A stretch of 64,000 bases of DNA from Balaenoptera acutorostrata. Lineage: Eukaryota; Chordata; Mammalia; Artiodactyla; Balaenopteridae. The DNA is taken from positions 21,200,116 to 21,264,115 of the forward strand of contig NC_080073.1 in NCBI RefSeq assembly GCF_949987535.1. The letters run 5' to 3'. The position numbers and the translations under genes are program-made. Under the pieces are notes generated by a model. That model was not told the DNA's origin. It saw nothing but the letters and a program-made list of their open reading frames with translations, and ran no database searches. Positions 22,091 to 34,190 of the stretch are shown here, in pieces (the stretch's first letter is position 1; each line of letters begins with the position of its first letter).

Positions 22091-23354
22091 TGCTTGCCTA
22101 CAGCAATAATAATACAAGTTTTCTGAAAGCCTAATGCAGCACTTAAAAAACAAAACTATACTTATGAAAACAGTGAGAAGCTATAAATACCCTACTTTGC
22201 AATTCACTGGGGAAAAACACAGAAATAGAGGCCACTTGCAGGGAATTTCTCCTCGGGAATACTTTTTCCCAAAATATGAACAATTAAATTGTACAACTTA
22301 AGAATTCTTTTTGCTGAAACATGAATAAATGGTTGGAAAATTTAAAGGGTTTTTAGGTTGTTTCCTATTTGTACAGAGGTATCAGGAAAATTTTCTCTCT
22401 CCGCCCACCGCCATATGCACTGAAGGAGACTGAGAAAAATTACCATTGGATACACCTGAGCCACCTTCAAGTTCCCATTGGCTCCTGACACTTTAGAAAC
22501 CATCTCCCGCCGTCCCCTGCCCCCACTCTCCCCTGCCTCAGTCCCCAGCAGAGCCGTTGGCCACACCCAGCCTCAGTCAATCCCCTCTGAGTACTGAGAT
22601 ACTACGGATCATCCCTATTTGGGGAGTACAGAGAAGGAAGGTTCTGTTGCTTAGACTACTTGGAACTAGGACTATCCACCTCCATTCTTCATGGACATTT
22701 CTAGCCTCTTTGCCTGAAATGACTCTCTTGGCCCTTCTGAGAGACAAGCAGCAGCCAGAGCTGACAGTTGGTGGTTTGTGCACCAAAGAGGCTGGCCGCG
22801 CTGGAGAAACACCACGTGGCTTATCCTAACCATGCAGCATTTTGCCAGAGTGAAAAATCACCAGGGCTCTACAAAAGAACACGAAGAAAAGAATGAATGG
22901 CCTTCATGTCCTCTGTGGATCCTAAAACCACCACTGCTCTGCCCAGCAAAGACTTGAAAGCAGCAGTTGGAGTTAGTGGCCAAAAGACAAAGGGGCCTCC
23001 TAAGCTGAATGAAAGGAATGACAGGTTCCTTTCAGTCTCGACTGCCCTGTACAAAGCCCATCACCCCACTGGCAGCAAAGGAGAGGATAAACAGCTGTGG
23101 CTTGAGTGTCTACTTAAAAGAGCAGAGAATGGTGAGAGAGAGGAGAAATAATTGTCATGGTTATAATGTTAAAAATGATAAAGCAAAGCACGTAAACATT
23201 TCACTTCAATGTTTTACCCCTGTGCTTGTATTAAAAAAACAGCCTTTAGTTATTAAAGGCATTGAAAAAATTATAAAAAGTTGGTTAAGTCCACAAAAAC
23301 TCCCCTTAACATGAAAGTTATATAAAGTGATACAGATTCAAGAGAAAGGAGAAA
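22091..23354. other. No gene or repeat recognised
   Basis: Several overlapping frames of 60-100 codons on both strands (22342-23314), none with a domain, start context or splice structure that I can support. Confidence 0.45.
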
Positions 23355-23580
23355 AACATCTATTGAACACCAGCTTGGTGACAGTCACATTATATTTAGT
23401 ATGTAATTTAACCTTTAAAACAGCCCCATGAAGTAAGTATCACTAGCATAATTTTATAGATGAGAAACTCAGCTTATACAGGTTAAAAATCCTGCCTAAG
23501 AGCACACAGTCAGTAAATTGGGAACTAGAACTTGAACCCACATCTGTTTGACCACGAAGCCCATGCTCTTGCCTCCAGGC
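23355..23580 (+). repeat. MIR SINE relic
   Basis: 'tattgaacaccagcttggtg', 'cagccccatgaagtaagtat', 'ttttatagatgagaaactcagc', 'agagcacacagtcagtaa', 'cttgaacccacatctg' in MIR order. Confidence 0.8.
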
Positions 23581-25439
23581 AGACAGCCTCCCAGACAAAA
23601 AGACCATTGGGGAAATTTTAACAGAAAATGCAACTCAAGAGTCAAGATGATTTGTTATTGCAATGGATGGTTATCTTTCCTACAGCTTATTTATATTCCT
23701 GTCCCTCTGATTGCTAAACAGAACTACGTAGATAAACACAGCGGGCTCAGTTGAGAACATTCTAGAAGCATTTTTATTATGTTTGTTCACTCTTTTGCAA
23801 TGAGTTTCTTCAAGACCTTTGCAAAAGTGAGATAACACATGCTGTGGTACAACCATGACTGGTGAGGTAAAAACTACATCATGACCTGAGTGACCAGGAC
23901 AGACTTTGGGGAACAGGTACTTCCTTCCAACACAATTAGCTTGGCCAGTCAGCACTGCAACTGTCAAATATGGGCTACTATTTTTTCTTTGCCAAATGAA
24001 CGAGTGAGGATCCAAAATATTAATTACAGTGTAGAAATCACCCACCACATGTTATTGCACAAGCAGCGTGAAGACTACCACGGGGATTCCTTCTGTTTGT
24101 GACTTGAAGCCGGGAGACATGTCAAAACAGAGGTATAAAAGCTGTCAGAACTCAAGAGCTGATGTTAACCCATCCAGTTACACATCTGCTACAGAGGATA
24201 ATGGGTCTCATCTCAGGCAAGTAAACATGTCACATTCTCATTAGAGGAAGCAGCAATGGATAATTTGTACCTATAAAGGTAACTGAATGTGTGCATACAA
24301 TTTCCTTCAGAGCCTGTGCCATGAGTATGCAAAGTCTTGGAATTGAAAGCTATTGTGAATGTTAAAAGGTTGCTTTTGGGTCAGATAATTCCCTAATATT
24401 AATTCCACTAGGTCACCTTCATTGCTTAGCAGTAATAACATACAACATGCCCTTGAAAACTTACCTAAGACCAGGGCTATCCCTTTTACAAAAAATAGAG
24501 AGTTTTAAGCATTTTGAGTTTGGACTCTATGGTGTCTGGGGACATGGAGAAAATTTTATAATTCTTGGTTTCCCTAGGACCTGGTATAATGCATGACCAA
24601 GGCAGGCTCATAATAAATGTGTCTTGAATGAATGAAACATTTGTGACTGTTTGGTTTGTGTTTCAAAGTTATCTCAATAAGTGCTGCTTATTTCTATTTA
24701 AATTATTACATCATATTTTGTGTAGTTGCCTCTAAGTGATTTGTGAAATACACCTCTTTCAATGATGTTTCTTATATGTATCTCATATATAAGAGACAAC
24801 TGCTTTTTTAGTTCGATCTTGAAGGCAAAAACAAGCAAGTTAAGAATGGCACACATACACCATGCCTCCCTTCTGTACTCAGGCATGGCAGACTCTGCCA
24901 ACACCGATTCCTGTCTGGTTTCAGATCCTTCACAAGTTGGTGAATCCAGGCAGCTACCACCAGTTGGCTGGATTTGGCATAAAAGATGAACCTATTGATC
25001 CTCCTTAATTTAGAATTTCCTTTTGGGATAGATAAATTAGAGATTATCTAAGTGTACATAATAAAACCAATTGGTGAATTTAGATTTCCTACACAAAATG
25101 TAATTCTACCAGTGGCACTACAGTTCTACTACAAGATGGATCTTTTAATTTTGCTGTTTCTTGTGTGAACATAAGGTTAGAAGAACTGTGGACTCTGCTT
25201 TGACCAGTTTCCTACCTTAGCCTGCTTCCAAGTGGTGCTGGATTCTTAAGCGTCCTTATCCCAGCTCCCTGTGAGTGGGGCATTTCATGAGATATGATAA
25301 AGTCTACTGTACGATTTGTTTTTCTAATGGGATTTTAGCAGGCATCATGCAAGAAAAAGCTTAAAATAGTCTTGGGCTATTGAACTTTCTCTCACTCTGC
25401 TATCACCATGAGATGACAAGAAGTAGTTTCTCAGAGATT
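23581..25439. other. No gene; L2/MIR tail near 24580-24640, otherwise nothing recognised
   Basis: The only repeat phrase is 'aggctcataataaatgtgtc' followed by 'ttgaatgaatgaaac' at about 24600-24636. The minus-strand frame 23680-24048 (122 codons) is the longest here but shows no family signal. Confidence 0.45.
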
Positions 25440-26760
25440 AGTTTCAATGTGGAATCTGAAACCACATCAATGAACTTTTTTGTTTCATTAAACTAAGCAT
25501 TCTGTTTCCTTACAATCCAGTGGTCTAACTTGAACTTTGAATGGATCTTTTAACCATTTGTGATTTCATAATACCATGGATCAATCATGAAACATACTGG
25601 TTCACTGAGTTGCGTAGATCTCCCAAATATTGCACATTTCATTAAAATACCAAAAACCACACGTGTAAATATTACCACCAATCTCATTAGAAAAACTTAT
25701 GGTATCAAGCTCACAGTGGTGCTTATAAATTTTTTCCAAAATTCTCATTTTCACTTGAAACCTTGAATTTTATCATTGGCAACAAACACTGTTGTTTTCC
25801 TTGGAGTGACAGTCTAACTTTGTTCATTTTCAAAAAAATGTCTGCCAAATATCCAAGTCTGGATAATCATAGTTTGTCTGTCAGTAGTTTTTCAATCAGC
25901 GATCCTTTTCCATGAAGAAAGAAGCTAGTTCAGCTTGTAACTCACACAACTGCACGAGTGCTTTTCCTCAAGACAACCACAGTACTTCATCAAGGACACT
26001 CTTAGGTGAAACTGGCATTTATTATTTTTATTTTTAAATTATTGCTATTTATTTCTCTGATTGAATGGTAGCAAAGAATGTAATGATTGCCAGCAGTTTG
26101 GGGCCACTGCCTTGATTCATGCTAAGGCCCATTGCTTTTACACTAGATACGCAAACGTCAAAACTATTGTTCCAGGACTAAACCATGTAAACCAAGAACT
26201 TACTTAAAATTTGAATATTTTAGCAAATTTTTTTATTTGTTGCTGAACATTCATCAAAAAGATATTATGAAAAAAAAAAAGATATTATGTAATGATGAGT
26301 CGATGCTGATAACACACAAATGTAAGCCCAGCTTATCTTTAGATTCATCCATTTACAAGATTTAATGCAATTTTGAAGATGAGATATTAATGCAATCTTT
26401 ATGTTTGCAGCTAAATTTGGTAATCAGTGAGTTACTGTATCACTGGAAAATGGCACTGCTGCTATTCCTTTTACTGACTTTTCAGGCAGCTGGCATTCAG
26501 CAATGTCAACTGCAGAGGATTTATTCATTTACCAGCTGTTGTTTGTACTTCTCTGACCAATGAAACACTTACCCTGTAAGATGCTTCAATAGCTGTTTCA
26601 TTTCTAGTTTAAAAATCTGTAACAAACAACTTTTGACTTTTAAAGAACTCATCACATCTATGCTTAAAATTTTCAATTCCTTTTTCTTCAAACTTTTAAT
26701 GATTGTTCTCTAAGTGATGTCTCAACTGGCACCAAAATACTATTTGAAAATGTTCTGTTG
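25440..26760 (-). pseudogene. Decayed hAT transposase (ZBED/Charlie-like) relic
   Basis: Read on the minus strand, many short blocks in changing frames recall a hAT transposase: an ASYRVS-like block with TTAGK shortly after (about 26530-26570), a K..A.PFS.DT-like block (about 26440-26500), then FEKMNKVRLSLQGKQQ (about 25790-25840), where hAT transposases have a conserved helix followed by F..KL. Many stops and shifts interrupt the frame, so it is long dead. hAT transposases cut and paste DNA and were repeatedly domesticated in mammals (ZBED genes). Exact family and ends not determined; confidence rests on several weak blocks in the right order. Confidence 0.45.
26256..26289. repeat. A-run between two direct repeats (tail-only insertion?)
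   Basis: AAAAAGATATTATG at 26256-26269 is followed by A's and then by the same 14-mer at 26276-26289. The structure looks like a target duplication around a bare poly-A. Confidence 0.5.
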
Positions 26761-29204
26761 TACAATCCACAATAAGGTAAACTGTTAACATCTATAAATA
26801 CGGCTCCCCTCATCCTCATCCTTCTTCTGGTCCCACCATCCCATTTAATTAAAAGTTCCACAAAGGTGGAAACCTTCATATTTATCTGTGTATATCCCAG
26901 CATTTACTAACCAGAGCAAACTGATACTCAATAACAGATTCGTTGCATTGGATTCACGATTTGGTGATAAAGGATTGCTTCTATACACTGATGTGAAAAT
27001 TAAGCCTCAGTTAAAATGACCATATTTTGCTGCAGATTGTGTGAAATAACTTGAGTTCACCCAGTTTAATCTTTGGCCATAACACACAGTCTTTCTGTTT
27101 TGTTTTTAGTAAAAATAATTCCAGTTACCAATGAGTGAATCCTGGTTGAATGTCGCTTAAGACACAAGTGAGTTCACTGGGTCATGTAACTAACTGTAAG
27201 TCCAGTGGTGGGTTTGGCCTCAGGAACAGGTGGATCCAGAAGATTAAAAATGTTGCCAGACACTGCTTCTGTTCGGGTCTCATTTCTCTTCTTGTGGTAT
27301 TTTGGCTTCATTCCCAGAAAGATTACTTCCACAATTAGGGAAAGAAAATGTCTCACAGCCCAAATCTATATCCCTATAGCTCACAATTCAAAAGGGAGAG
27401 ACCTACTTTCTCTCTTCCAGCAATCACTTGTCAAGCCACATGGAAGGACTTGTATTGGTGTTTTCCAGGGTTCACATGCCTACCCCTGGGTGAATCACTA
27501 AGTTAAGGAGGAAGTGGTTCTATGACTGGCCCAGACTTGAATGTGTGCTCACCTCTAAAGGCAGAGGTAGAACAGACCACACTGGTGACTACCCTTCTAG
27601 TTTTACATGGAGTGGGAAAGGATATTAAGGGAAAAAAATGTCTGCTGCATTTTAGTTCATACTATACTTTTCCTGATTATAAGTCTAATACATATACTGG
27701 ATAATACAGAAAAATAATAAGGAAAAAAACCTGTAATGCTATCACACAGAGAGATTGCAGAAGAAAATTTTTGTGTGTATTTTCCCAGTTTTTCTATGGG
27801 TCAAAAATGAAAAAAGAGACCTGCTCTTAAAGTTAAAATATATTAAACCATTTCCTCACATTCTAAAATATTCTTTCACAACTTAACTGCAATGACTGGT
27901 TCAAAGAGCAGTCTTGGGAGATGTTCTAATGCTCACAAACCTCCCTCTTTCTTAAAAGTAATTTCAATCTTCTTCTTGGAGGAGAAGTTACTATTTTCTC
28001 TGCAGTATTCCTTAGTGCTCAGATAAGGCTAGAGGGCAGAACCTGAGCCTCCTGTGGAAAGCATTTACTTCCTATGCACAAAAGTAAATCCACATTAAAT
28101 ACGTAATCTAGAGAAAGACTGGAGTCATATCAGCATGCTCCTGGGCTTGCAGAAATTTGAAATACAGCCTGTCTGAGTCCTGTGTGACGCTGAGCAGGCT
28201 GTGAGGCCAGAAGGGCAAGTGTCCATGAATGCTGGAAGTGATGACCATGTTGCTGACCCAACTTGCTACTTCTGTTCTTCTTTCCTCTTGTTAATAATGG
28301 AACAGTAAAACTCTACAGCAGACATCCTTGAATTTGCACGAGCCAGTCATGCAGCCTGGTGCTAAGACCTTCAGTGAAAGTCATGATAACTGAGCTACGG
28401 AAATGGATGTGCTGTGTATGTTGTGTTGTTAGATGGGATTCAGCTAGTGGTATGCTGATAAATGTTTAAAAACTAGTTCTTCAAATAAAACAGCCGCTAT
28501 CTTCAGTGTTTGCCATTTCTATGGTGTAAATACTGCCACAATGGTCCGTCTTAAACTGCCAGCCTGACATCACTGAATATGTTAGAAGGCTAAGAAGAAA
28601 ACTGCACAATTGGTTTTCATGAGCTGGTATAAGCTGGCTTCAGCACAACACTGATCCAGTCATTCCTTCTACCAGATCTTTAGTGAGCTCTTATTCTGTG
28701 CCAGATATTGTGCTAGGCTCTGGGGCCTAGCAGAACACAGATGTTGTTTCTGCTCTCTTGGATTTGTAATTTAGTCGGAAAGATGGATATGAATCAAATA
28801 TTCACAGAAATGAAAGTTAAACTAAAGCAATGGAGAGCTATGAAAGCAGGTAATAGGAGGTTGTTACCTTGTCTTAAGGTCAATAAAGAGTTCTCGAAGT
28901 GTTATTTGCCTGTGGTCCAATGTAGACTACTGGTTTCAAGCCAGAGGAAAAGCAGCTTCTGATATCTGAGTACTGCCCCTTTTCTCTTGGGGCAGTATTA
29001 AATCCCTGCGTTTGAAATACATAGGATGGATTCTCATTTTCTGACAAGACTCTCAATGATATACTGAGGAAGTGAATGCACTGAAATTTGTTAGCTTGGG
29101 GTTTTCCCTGTGCAGACAAGATCCTAAGAAAAGGATCTGAAGGCAAGTAGAGGAGTGGAGAAGTAAGACAAGAAGAGAAGGAAGTGAATAAAGAAGGATG
29201 CATT
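26761..29204. other. No gene; scattered ancient repeat fragments
   Basis: 27655-27800 resembles antisense old L1/HAL1 3' UTR. 28650-28870 ('gagctcttattctgtgccag', 'tgtgctaggctctggggcc') resembles the start of the long ancient repeat seen at 56640. Nothing coding is supported. Confidence 0.4.
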
Positions 29205-29790
29205 ATCCACTCCTGTGTTCATAGCAGCACAATTCACAATAACCAAGACATAGAAACAACCTAAATGTCCACCGACGGATGAATGGATAAAGAAGATGTG
29301 GTCTATATATACAATGGAATACTACATAAAAAGAATGAAATAATGCCATCTGCAGCAACGTGAATGGACCTGATTGGATGGAGATTATCATACTAAGTGA
29401 AGGAAGTCAGACAAAGAAAGACAAATACCATGTGATATCACTTATATGTGGAATTTAAAATATGACACAACTGAACATATCTATGAAACAGAAACAGACT
29501 CACAGACATAGAGAACAGACTTATGGTTGCCAAGGGGGAGGATGGTGGGGGAGTAATGGATTGGGAGTTTGGGATTAGCAGATGCAAACTATTATATATA
29601 CAATGGATAAACAATAAGGTCGTACTGTATAGCACAGGGAACTATATTCAATATCCTGTGATTAAACCATGATGGAAAAGAATATGAAAAAGAATGTATA
29701 TATATGTATAACTTACTGTACAGCAGAAATGAACACAAACTGTAAATCAACTATACTTAAGTAAAATAAAATAAAAATAAATAAAAAGGA
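29205..29790 (+). mobile_element. 5'-truncated L1 (end of ORF2 and 3' UTR)
   Basis: Starts in the C-terminal part of ORF2 (TGTTCATAGCAGCACAATTC; YTMEYY-like 'atatacaatggaatactac'), includes the G-rich tract at 29536-29556 and the 3' UTR phrase 'actgtatagcacagggaact', ends 'aaatcaactatacttaagt' plus an A-rich tail. A premature shift and small deletions make it non-coding. More diverged than the copy at 5854. Confidence 0.88.
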
Positions 29791-30469
29791 GGGTGAATTA
29801 TCAAGCAAATTACCACTGCAAGCAACTGGCACTTAATTCTGCCTGGGAATCTGGGAGACAGGGTTGAAAATGTACCTCAGATTTAATTTATGCAGTGGGA
29901 GAGGGTGTTGGGGTATGTATCCACCAACTCCCAAAAGACATCTGTTAAAGGCTGCTTCTGAGGGGTGTAATTCCCAGAATTTCTGGCCTGCTGTGCATAT
30001 GGAAAGTGTGAGCTCTTGCAGCCAAGAAAGACCACAGGCAAGGAGACTCAGGCATGGGCATTTGCAAGTCAGGCTGATGGGCCCAGAAATGGTCAGTGTC
30101 AAAGGGATACGTGCAGGGCACTGACGATGTCTGCTACAGGTAAGTAAAAATTAAATGGTATGTATGCAGAGGCATGAACAGTAAGTGAATACCGTGGTAG
30201 AAAATGTGTTTGAGGTTGTTTAGAGTTGGTTCAAAGACTCCCACTAGAGATGCATAAGCAGTTCATCATTATATGCTGGGGTTCAGCAGCTAAATATGTT
30301 TGCATACCAGTGTAATAATGTGTCCCAAGCCAACACGAGTTTATGTTGCTACCCTCAAACAGCCCTTGAGATTTCCAATCTGTGACCTTTGAAAATGTTC
30401 AGCTGGGTTGCACGATATGTGTTGGTTTAATATCATTCTTCAATTTCATCTCTGACACTTCCCTCTTTC

Positions 30470-30650
30470 CCACGAAAGCCCTATACACCGTCGTCACCAA
30501 TTACCTTCACTTCCTCCGTTTCCTGCCTTTGAATTTTCACAAACCATTCTACCTGTCTGCTGAACCCCCTACTCATTCTTCCAAACCCAGCTCAAGCAGA
30601 AGCTCCTCTGTAAAGCTCTCCCTGACCCTCAGGATCAGCTAGGCTTGGGT
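30470..30650 (+). repeat. L2 relic
   Basis: 'cattctacctgtctgctgaac', 'attcttccaaacccagctcaag' and 'tctccctgaccctcagg' follow the L2 3' region order. Edges uncertain. Confidence 0.5.
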
Positions 30651-30721
30651 TCACTACTCTACGTTTTAGCATCGCAGCGGGTGGTTAAAAGCGGGAACTC
30701 TAAAACAGAAACGGTTTCCTT

Positions 30722-30971
30722 TTTATTCAGATAAAACCGACATAACATTAACCTACCCATTTTAAAGTGTTACCATTCAGTGGCATTCAGTACATTTACA
30801 ATGCTTTGCAATTGTAAATACTATCATCTCTATCTAGTTACAAAATATTTTCAACCCCCAAAAGGAACCCTGTATCAATTAAGCAGTCACTCCCTTCAGC
30901 GGCTGCACTAAACTGCTTTCTATGCGTTTATCTATCCTAGATATTTCATAGAAGTAAAATTCTATCAATAT
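30722..30971 (-). mobile_element. Old L1, part 1 (antisense), split by an LTR
   Basis: Antisense L1M wording: 'cattaacctacccattttaa', 'cagtggcattcagtacattt', 'tcctagatatttcatagaag'. It continues on the far side of the LTR at 31543. Confidence 0.75.
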
Positions 30972-31542
30972 TGTCACCGGCAAAGCTCATTAACAATTTT
31001 CAGGGAATTAAAAACAGACTCTGGGTAATAAGGTAAAGTCTAACCTTTTTCTTCTTTTCCTTCGTGCTCCGTCTAGTTTCATTTGCTCACAGGGTGCCCC
31101 GTGCAGACGTCTTGCCCCCAGCTCTTCAGACCAGAGTTCCTAGGGCAAAATGGCTGCGCCCAACACCTCAGCTCAGAGGGCCGCGTACAGACGGGCCATA
31201 GGCAGGAGCTCTGCGCACGACACTGCAATTCAAGATGGCAGCTCGGGGCCGAGTGCAGAGACGCTGCGCCCGCCACTCGGATCTGACACACCGAGAGCGG
31301 CACAGCTGCACCTCCGCCAGCCTCGCGAGAACTCCGCCCCTACCCTCACCCGACTTATCCCCTAAGGCAGCCCCGCCCACAGCCCTTCCAGGACAAAGTG
31401 TGTTCTAGAGTGTGAGCTCACACCTCTCCATTCTTTGATCAAACAATAAAGCTTTCCTTTGCTTCTGAACCGAAGGAACTTAATCTCGGTCTTGTTCTGT
31501 CGGCTCAAGCGATACTGGGCAGGGGCAGGAGGACCCTTGTCA
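30972..31542 (+). mobile_element. CpG-rich solo LTR of an ERV1-like retrovirus inserted in an old L1
   Basis: About 570 bp from TGTCACCGG to CTTGTCA, i.e. TG...CA ends. The 3' part has a poly-A signal AATAAA (31445-31450) followed by an R/U5-like stretch ('cttgttctgtcggctcaa'), as in gammaretrovirus-class LTRs. The 5' part is GC- and CpG-rich with two ATGGC(T/A)GC boxes. Old L1 sequence stops at its left edge and resumes at its right edge, which supports an insertion rather than a host promoter. About 70 bp of the expected L1 are missing at the site and I see no target duplication. No viral genes adjoin it. Confidence 0.6.
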
Positions 31543-31864
31543 GGACTTCATTCCTTTTATGGCTGAAGAATATTCCATTGTATGGATATACTACATTTGT
31601 TTTTGCATTCATCAGTTGATGGAAATGTGGGTGGTTCCCACCTTCTGGCTGTTGTGACTAGTGCTGCCATGAACCTTCATGTACAAGTATTTGTTTTTTT
31701 GGAATACCTATTTTCAGTACTTTTGGGGCTACACCTAGGAGTGGGGTTGCTGGGCCATATGGTCATTCTGTGTTTAACTTTTTGAGAAAGTGTCAAATGT
31801 TTTCCACAGTGGTTGCATCATGTTACATTTTTACCAGCAATGTAAGCACATTCCAATTTCTGGA
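31543..31864 (-). mobile_element. Old L1, part 2 (antisense)
   Basis: Resumes with 'acttcattccttttatggctg', 'ttccattgtatggatatact', 'cacctaggagtggggttgct', 'ttttccacagtggttgcatc', the antisense of the L1 ORF2 C-terminal region. Non-coding. Confidence 0.85.
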
Positions 31865-32075
31865 ACTGCTCAGTTTTGAATCTATGCTCTGCTACTTACT
31901 AACTATGAGCCCTTGGGCAAGATACTCCCTGCGCCCAATTTCCATCATAAATAAAGGAGAATGTAATACTACCTACCTCATATGATTGTTTTGAGGATTA
32001 AATGTTTCACTAGATGTAAAACACTTAAATAGTGCCTGGCCCAGGGGAAGGACTAAGTGTCAGTTATTTTAGTTA
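31865..32075 (+). repeat. MIR SINE relic
   Basis: 'tgaatctatgctctgctact', 'agcccttgggcaagata', 'gttttgaggattaaatg', 'tagtgcctggcccagg' in MIR order. Confidence 0.8.
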
Positions 32076-32126
32076 TTTATTGCTGTTATTGCACTTAAAC
32101 ATTTCAACATAAAAATGCAAAGCCTG

Positions 32127-32419
32127 GGGGCTTCCCTGGTGGCACAGTGGTTGGGAGTCCGCCTGCCAATTCAGGGGACACGGGTTCGAGCCCTGGTCCA
32201 GGAGGATCCCACATGCCGCGGAGCAACTAGGCCCGTGAGCCACAACTACTGAGCTTGCGCGTCTGGAGCCTGTACTCCGCAACGGGAGAGGCCGCGACAG
32301 TGAGAGGCCCGCGCACCGTGATGAAGAGTGGCCCCCGGTCGCGGCAACTGGAGAAAGCCCTCGCGCAGAAACGAAGACCCAACACAGCCAAAAATAAATT
32401 AATTAATTAATTTTTTTTT
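32127..32419 (+). mobile_element. CHR-type SINE with exact 16-bp target duplication
   Basis: Starts GGGGCTTCCCTGGTGGCAC, B box GGTTCGAGCCC at 32183-32193, then the tRNA-unrelated part and tail (AATTAATT with a T-run). AAAAATGCAAAGCCTG flanks it at 32111-32126 and 32420-32435 without mismatch. The intact duplication suggests a fairly recent insertion. Confidence 0.95.
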
Positions 32420-32682
32420 AAAAATGCAAAGCCTGTCTAGTTTTTCAGATTTTTATCTCCATTTCTTGGTACAGTACCTGGCAAACAGAATATAGTCAGT
32501 AAACGTCTGGAGAGTGAAATGGATGATAAAAGCTGAGGAACTTCTCAAAAATAGTGAATAAAAATATAAGCCATATTAAATATTAGAATATATAGCAAGA
32601 AGTATTATGGTACTCATAATAATAGACACACAGCTGAATGTAATAAGTAGTCCATAATAAACTCTACTGTCTATAAGTTCTT

Positions 32683-33014
32683 TTTTTTTTAATTTATTTA
32701 TTTTAAAATTTATTTATTTTTGGCTGCGTTGGGTCTTCATTGCTGCACGCTGGCTTTCTCTATTCGTGGCGAGCAGGGGCTACTCTTCATTGCGGTGCAC
32801 GAGCTTCTCATTGCCGTGGCTTCTCTTGTTGCACAGGCTCTAGGTGCGCAGGCTTCAGTAGTTGTGGCTCAAGGGCTCTAGAGCGCAGGCTCAGTAGTTG
32901 TGGCACACGGGCTTAGCTGCTCTGCGGTATGTGGGATCTTCCAGGACCAGGGCTTGAACCCGTGTGCCCTGCACTGGCAGGCAGATTCTTAACCACTGCA
33001 CCACCAGGGAAGCC
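32683..33014 (-). mobile_element. CHR-type SINE with exact 16-bp target duplication
   Basis: Reverse complement begins GGGCTTCCCTGGTGGTGCA; the left end is T-rich, the complement of an A-rich tail. CTGTCTATAAGTTCTT flanks it at 32667-32682 and 33015-33030. Tail-to-tail with the SINE at 32127, about 260 bp apart. Confidence 0.95.
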
Positions 33015-33059
33015 CTGTCTATAAGTTCTTAATACATGATGGCCATATAATAAATAGAG

Positions 33060-33680
33060 AAGAACAGATTATCCAAAAGGTGTTGTATAATCATCTATAT
33101 ACAAAAAGGGACAAAGAAGGTTGTATTTGACACCTAATACCAAAGTAAATCCAAATGAATATAAATGTTTATATAAAAATTAAATTTAAAAATTATTTTT
33201 GTATTTCTGCCTGTAGAAATAAAAGCATGGAATAAATCAAAAATATCAATAAATTTGACTATTATAACAGAAAAAGGCTCTGTAATTCAAAACAAATAAA
33301 ATGAAAAGGTGAACAAACTGAGAAAAAATACTTGCCACAGATATTAGTGTTTATATCCTGAATATATGAAGAACTGTTGCAGGTCAATAAGTAAGACAGC
33401 ATGGTTGTCTTACTTACACTGAGAAAGAGAAAAAAAATAGGTGTGCAATAATTTCCAAGAAGAAAAATCAATGGCCAAAACAAACAAACAAACAAAAACC
33501 CATGAAAATGAAAAAGACTGAATTTTACTAGGAAATAAAGGGAAATTTAAAATTGAAGATGTCACTGTTACCCATCTAATTAATAGATTTCAGAAACTGG
33601 TAAGCCTGAATGAATCATGTGGGTACACTGCGAAGGGGACTTTCAAACGTTGCTGATGGCTGTGCAGATTGTTGCAAATT
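33060..33680 (+). mobile_element. Old L1 ORF2 relic
   Basis: Plus-strand L1M-like wording: 'aaaaaatacttgccacagat', 'tgaatatatgaagaactgttg', 'caatggccaaaacaaac', 'ggtacactgcgaagggg'. Heavily decayed, no usable frame. Confidence 0.55.
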
Positions 33681-33684
33681 TTCT

Positions 33685-34190
33685 GGAAATTCTAGAATTT
33701 TTCTTAATGGAGTCATATAGTATATTCTCTTTTATATCTGGCTTCTTTCATTTTTTAATGTTTAAGGTTTTTGAGATTTATTCATGTTATGGTATACAAT
33801 AGTACTCCTTTCTTTTTAACTGTCAAGTAAACGTCCATCATATGAACGTGTCACAAATTGTTTATTCATCAATTTGTTGATAGACATTTGGATTGTTTCC
33901 AGTTTGGGGCTATTAGAAACAAGGGTGTTACGAATATTCTTAAACATGTTGTAGTATGGACACATGTTTTATTTCTTTTAGGTAAATACCTAAGAATGAA
34001 ATTGCTAGATTGGACAATATATAATACACTTTATAAGAAACTAGCAAACTATTTTCCAAAATATTTGACTAATTTACATTTCCACTAGCAAGGTATGAGA
34101 GCTGAAGTTGCTCTCTGCCTTCAGCAATACTTTGTATTGTCAGTCTTTTAATTTTTAGCCACTCTAGTGGTTGTGGACTTGTTTTTTTAA
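33685..34190 (-). mobile_element. Old L1 ORF2 end/3' UTR relic, antisense
   Basis: 'agtcatatagtatattctctt', 'gttgatagacatttggattg', 'ttttaggtaaatacctaagaa' and 'gccactctagtggttgtggac' are the antisense order of an old L1 3' half. Likely a separate insertion from the plus-strand piece next to it. Confidence 0.7.

Noticed and set aside
31080..31380. CpG-rich block as a host gene promoter/CpG island
   Set aside because: Old L1 text stops and resumes at its borders, ends are TG...CA and an LTR-like AATAAA plus U5 follow, so an LTR is the better explanation.
33060..34190. Plus and minus L1 pieces as one twin-primed (inverted) insertion
   Set aside because: The two pieces overlap in the part of L1 they cover and the order does not fit twin priming; two separate old insertions are more likely.
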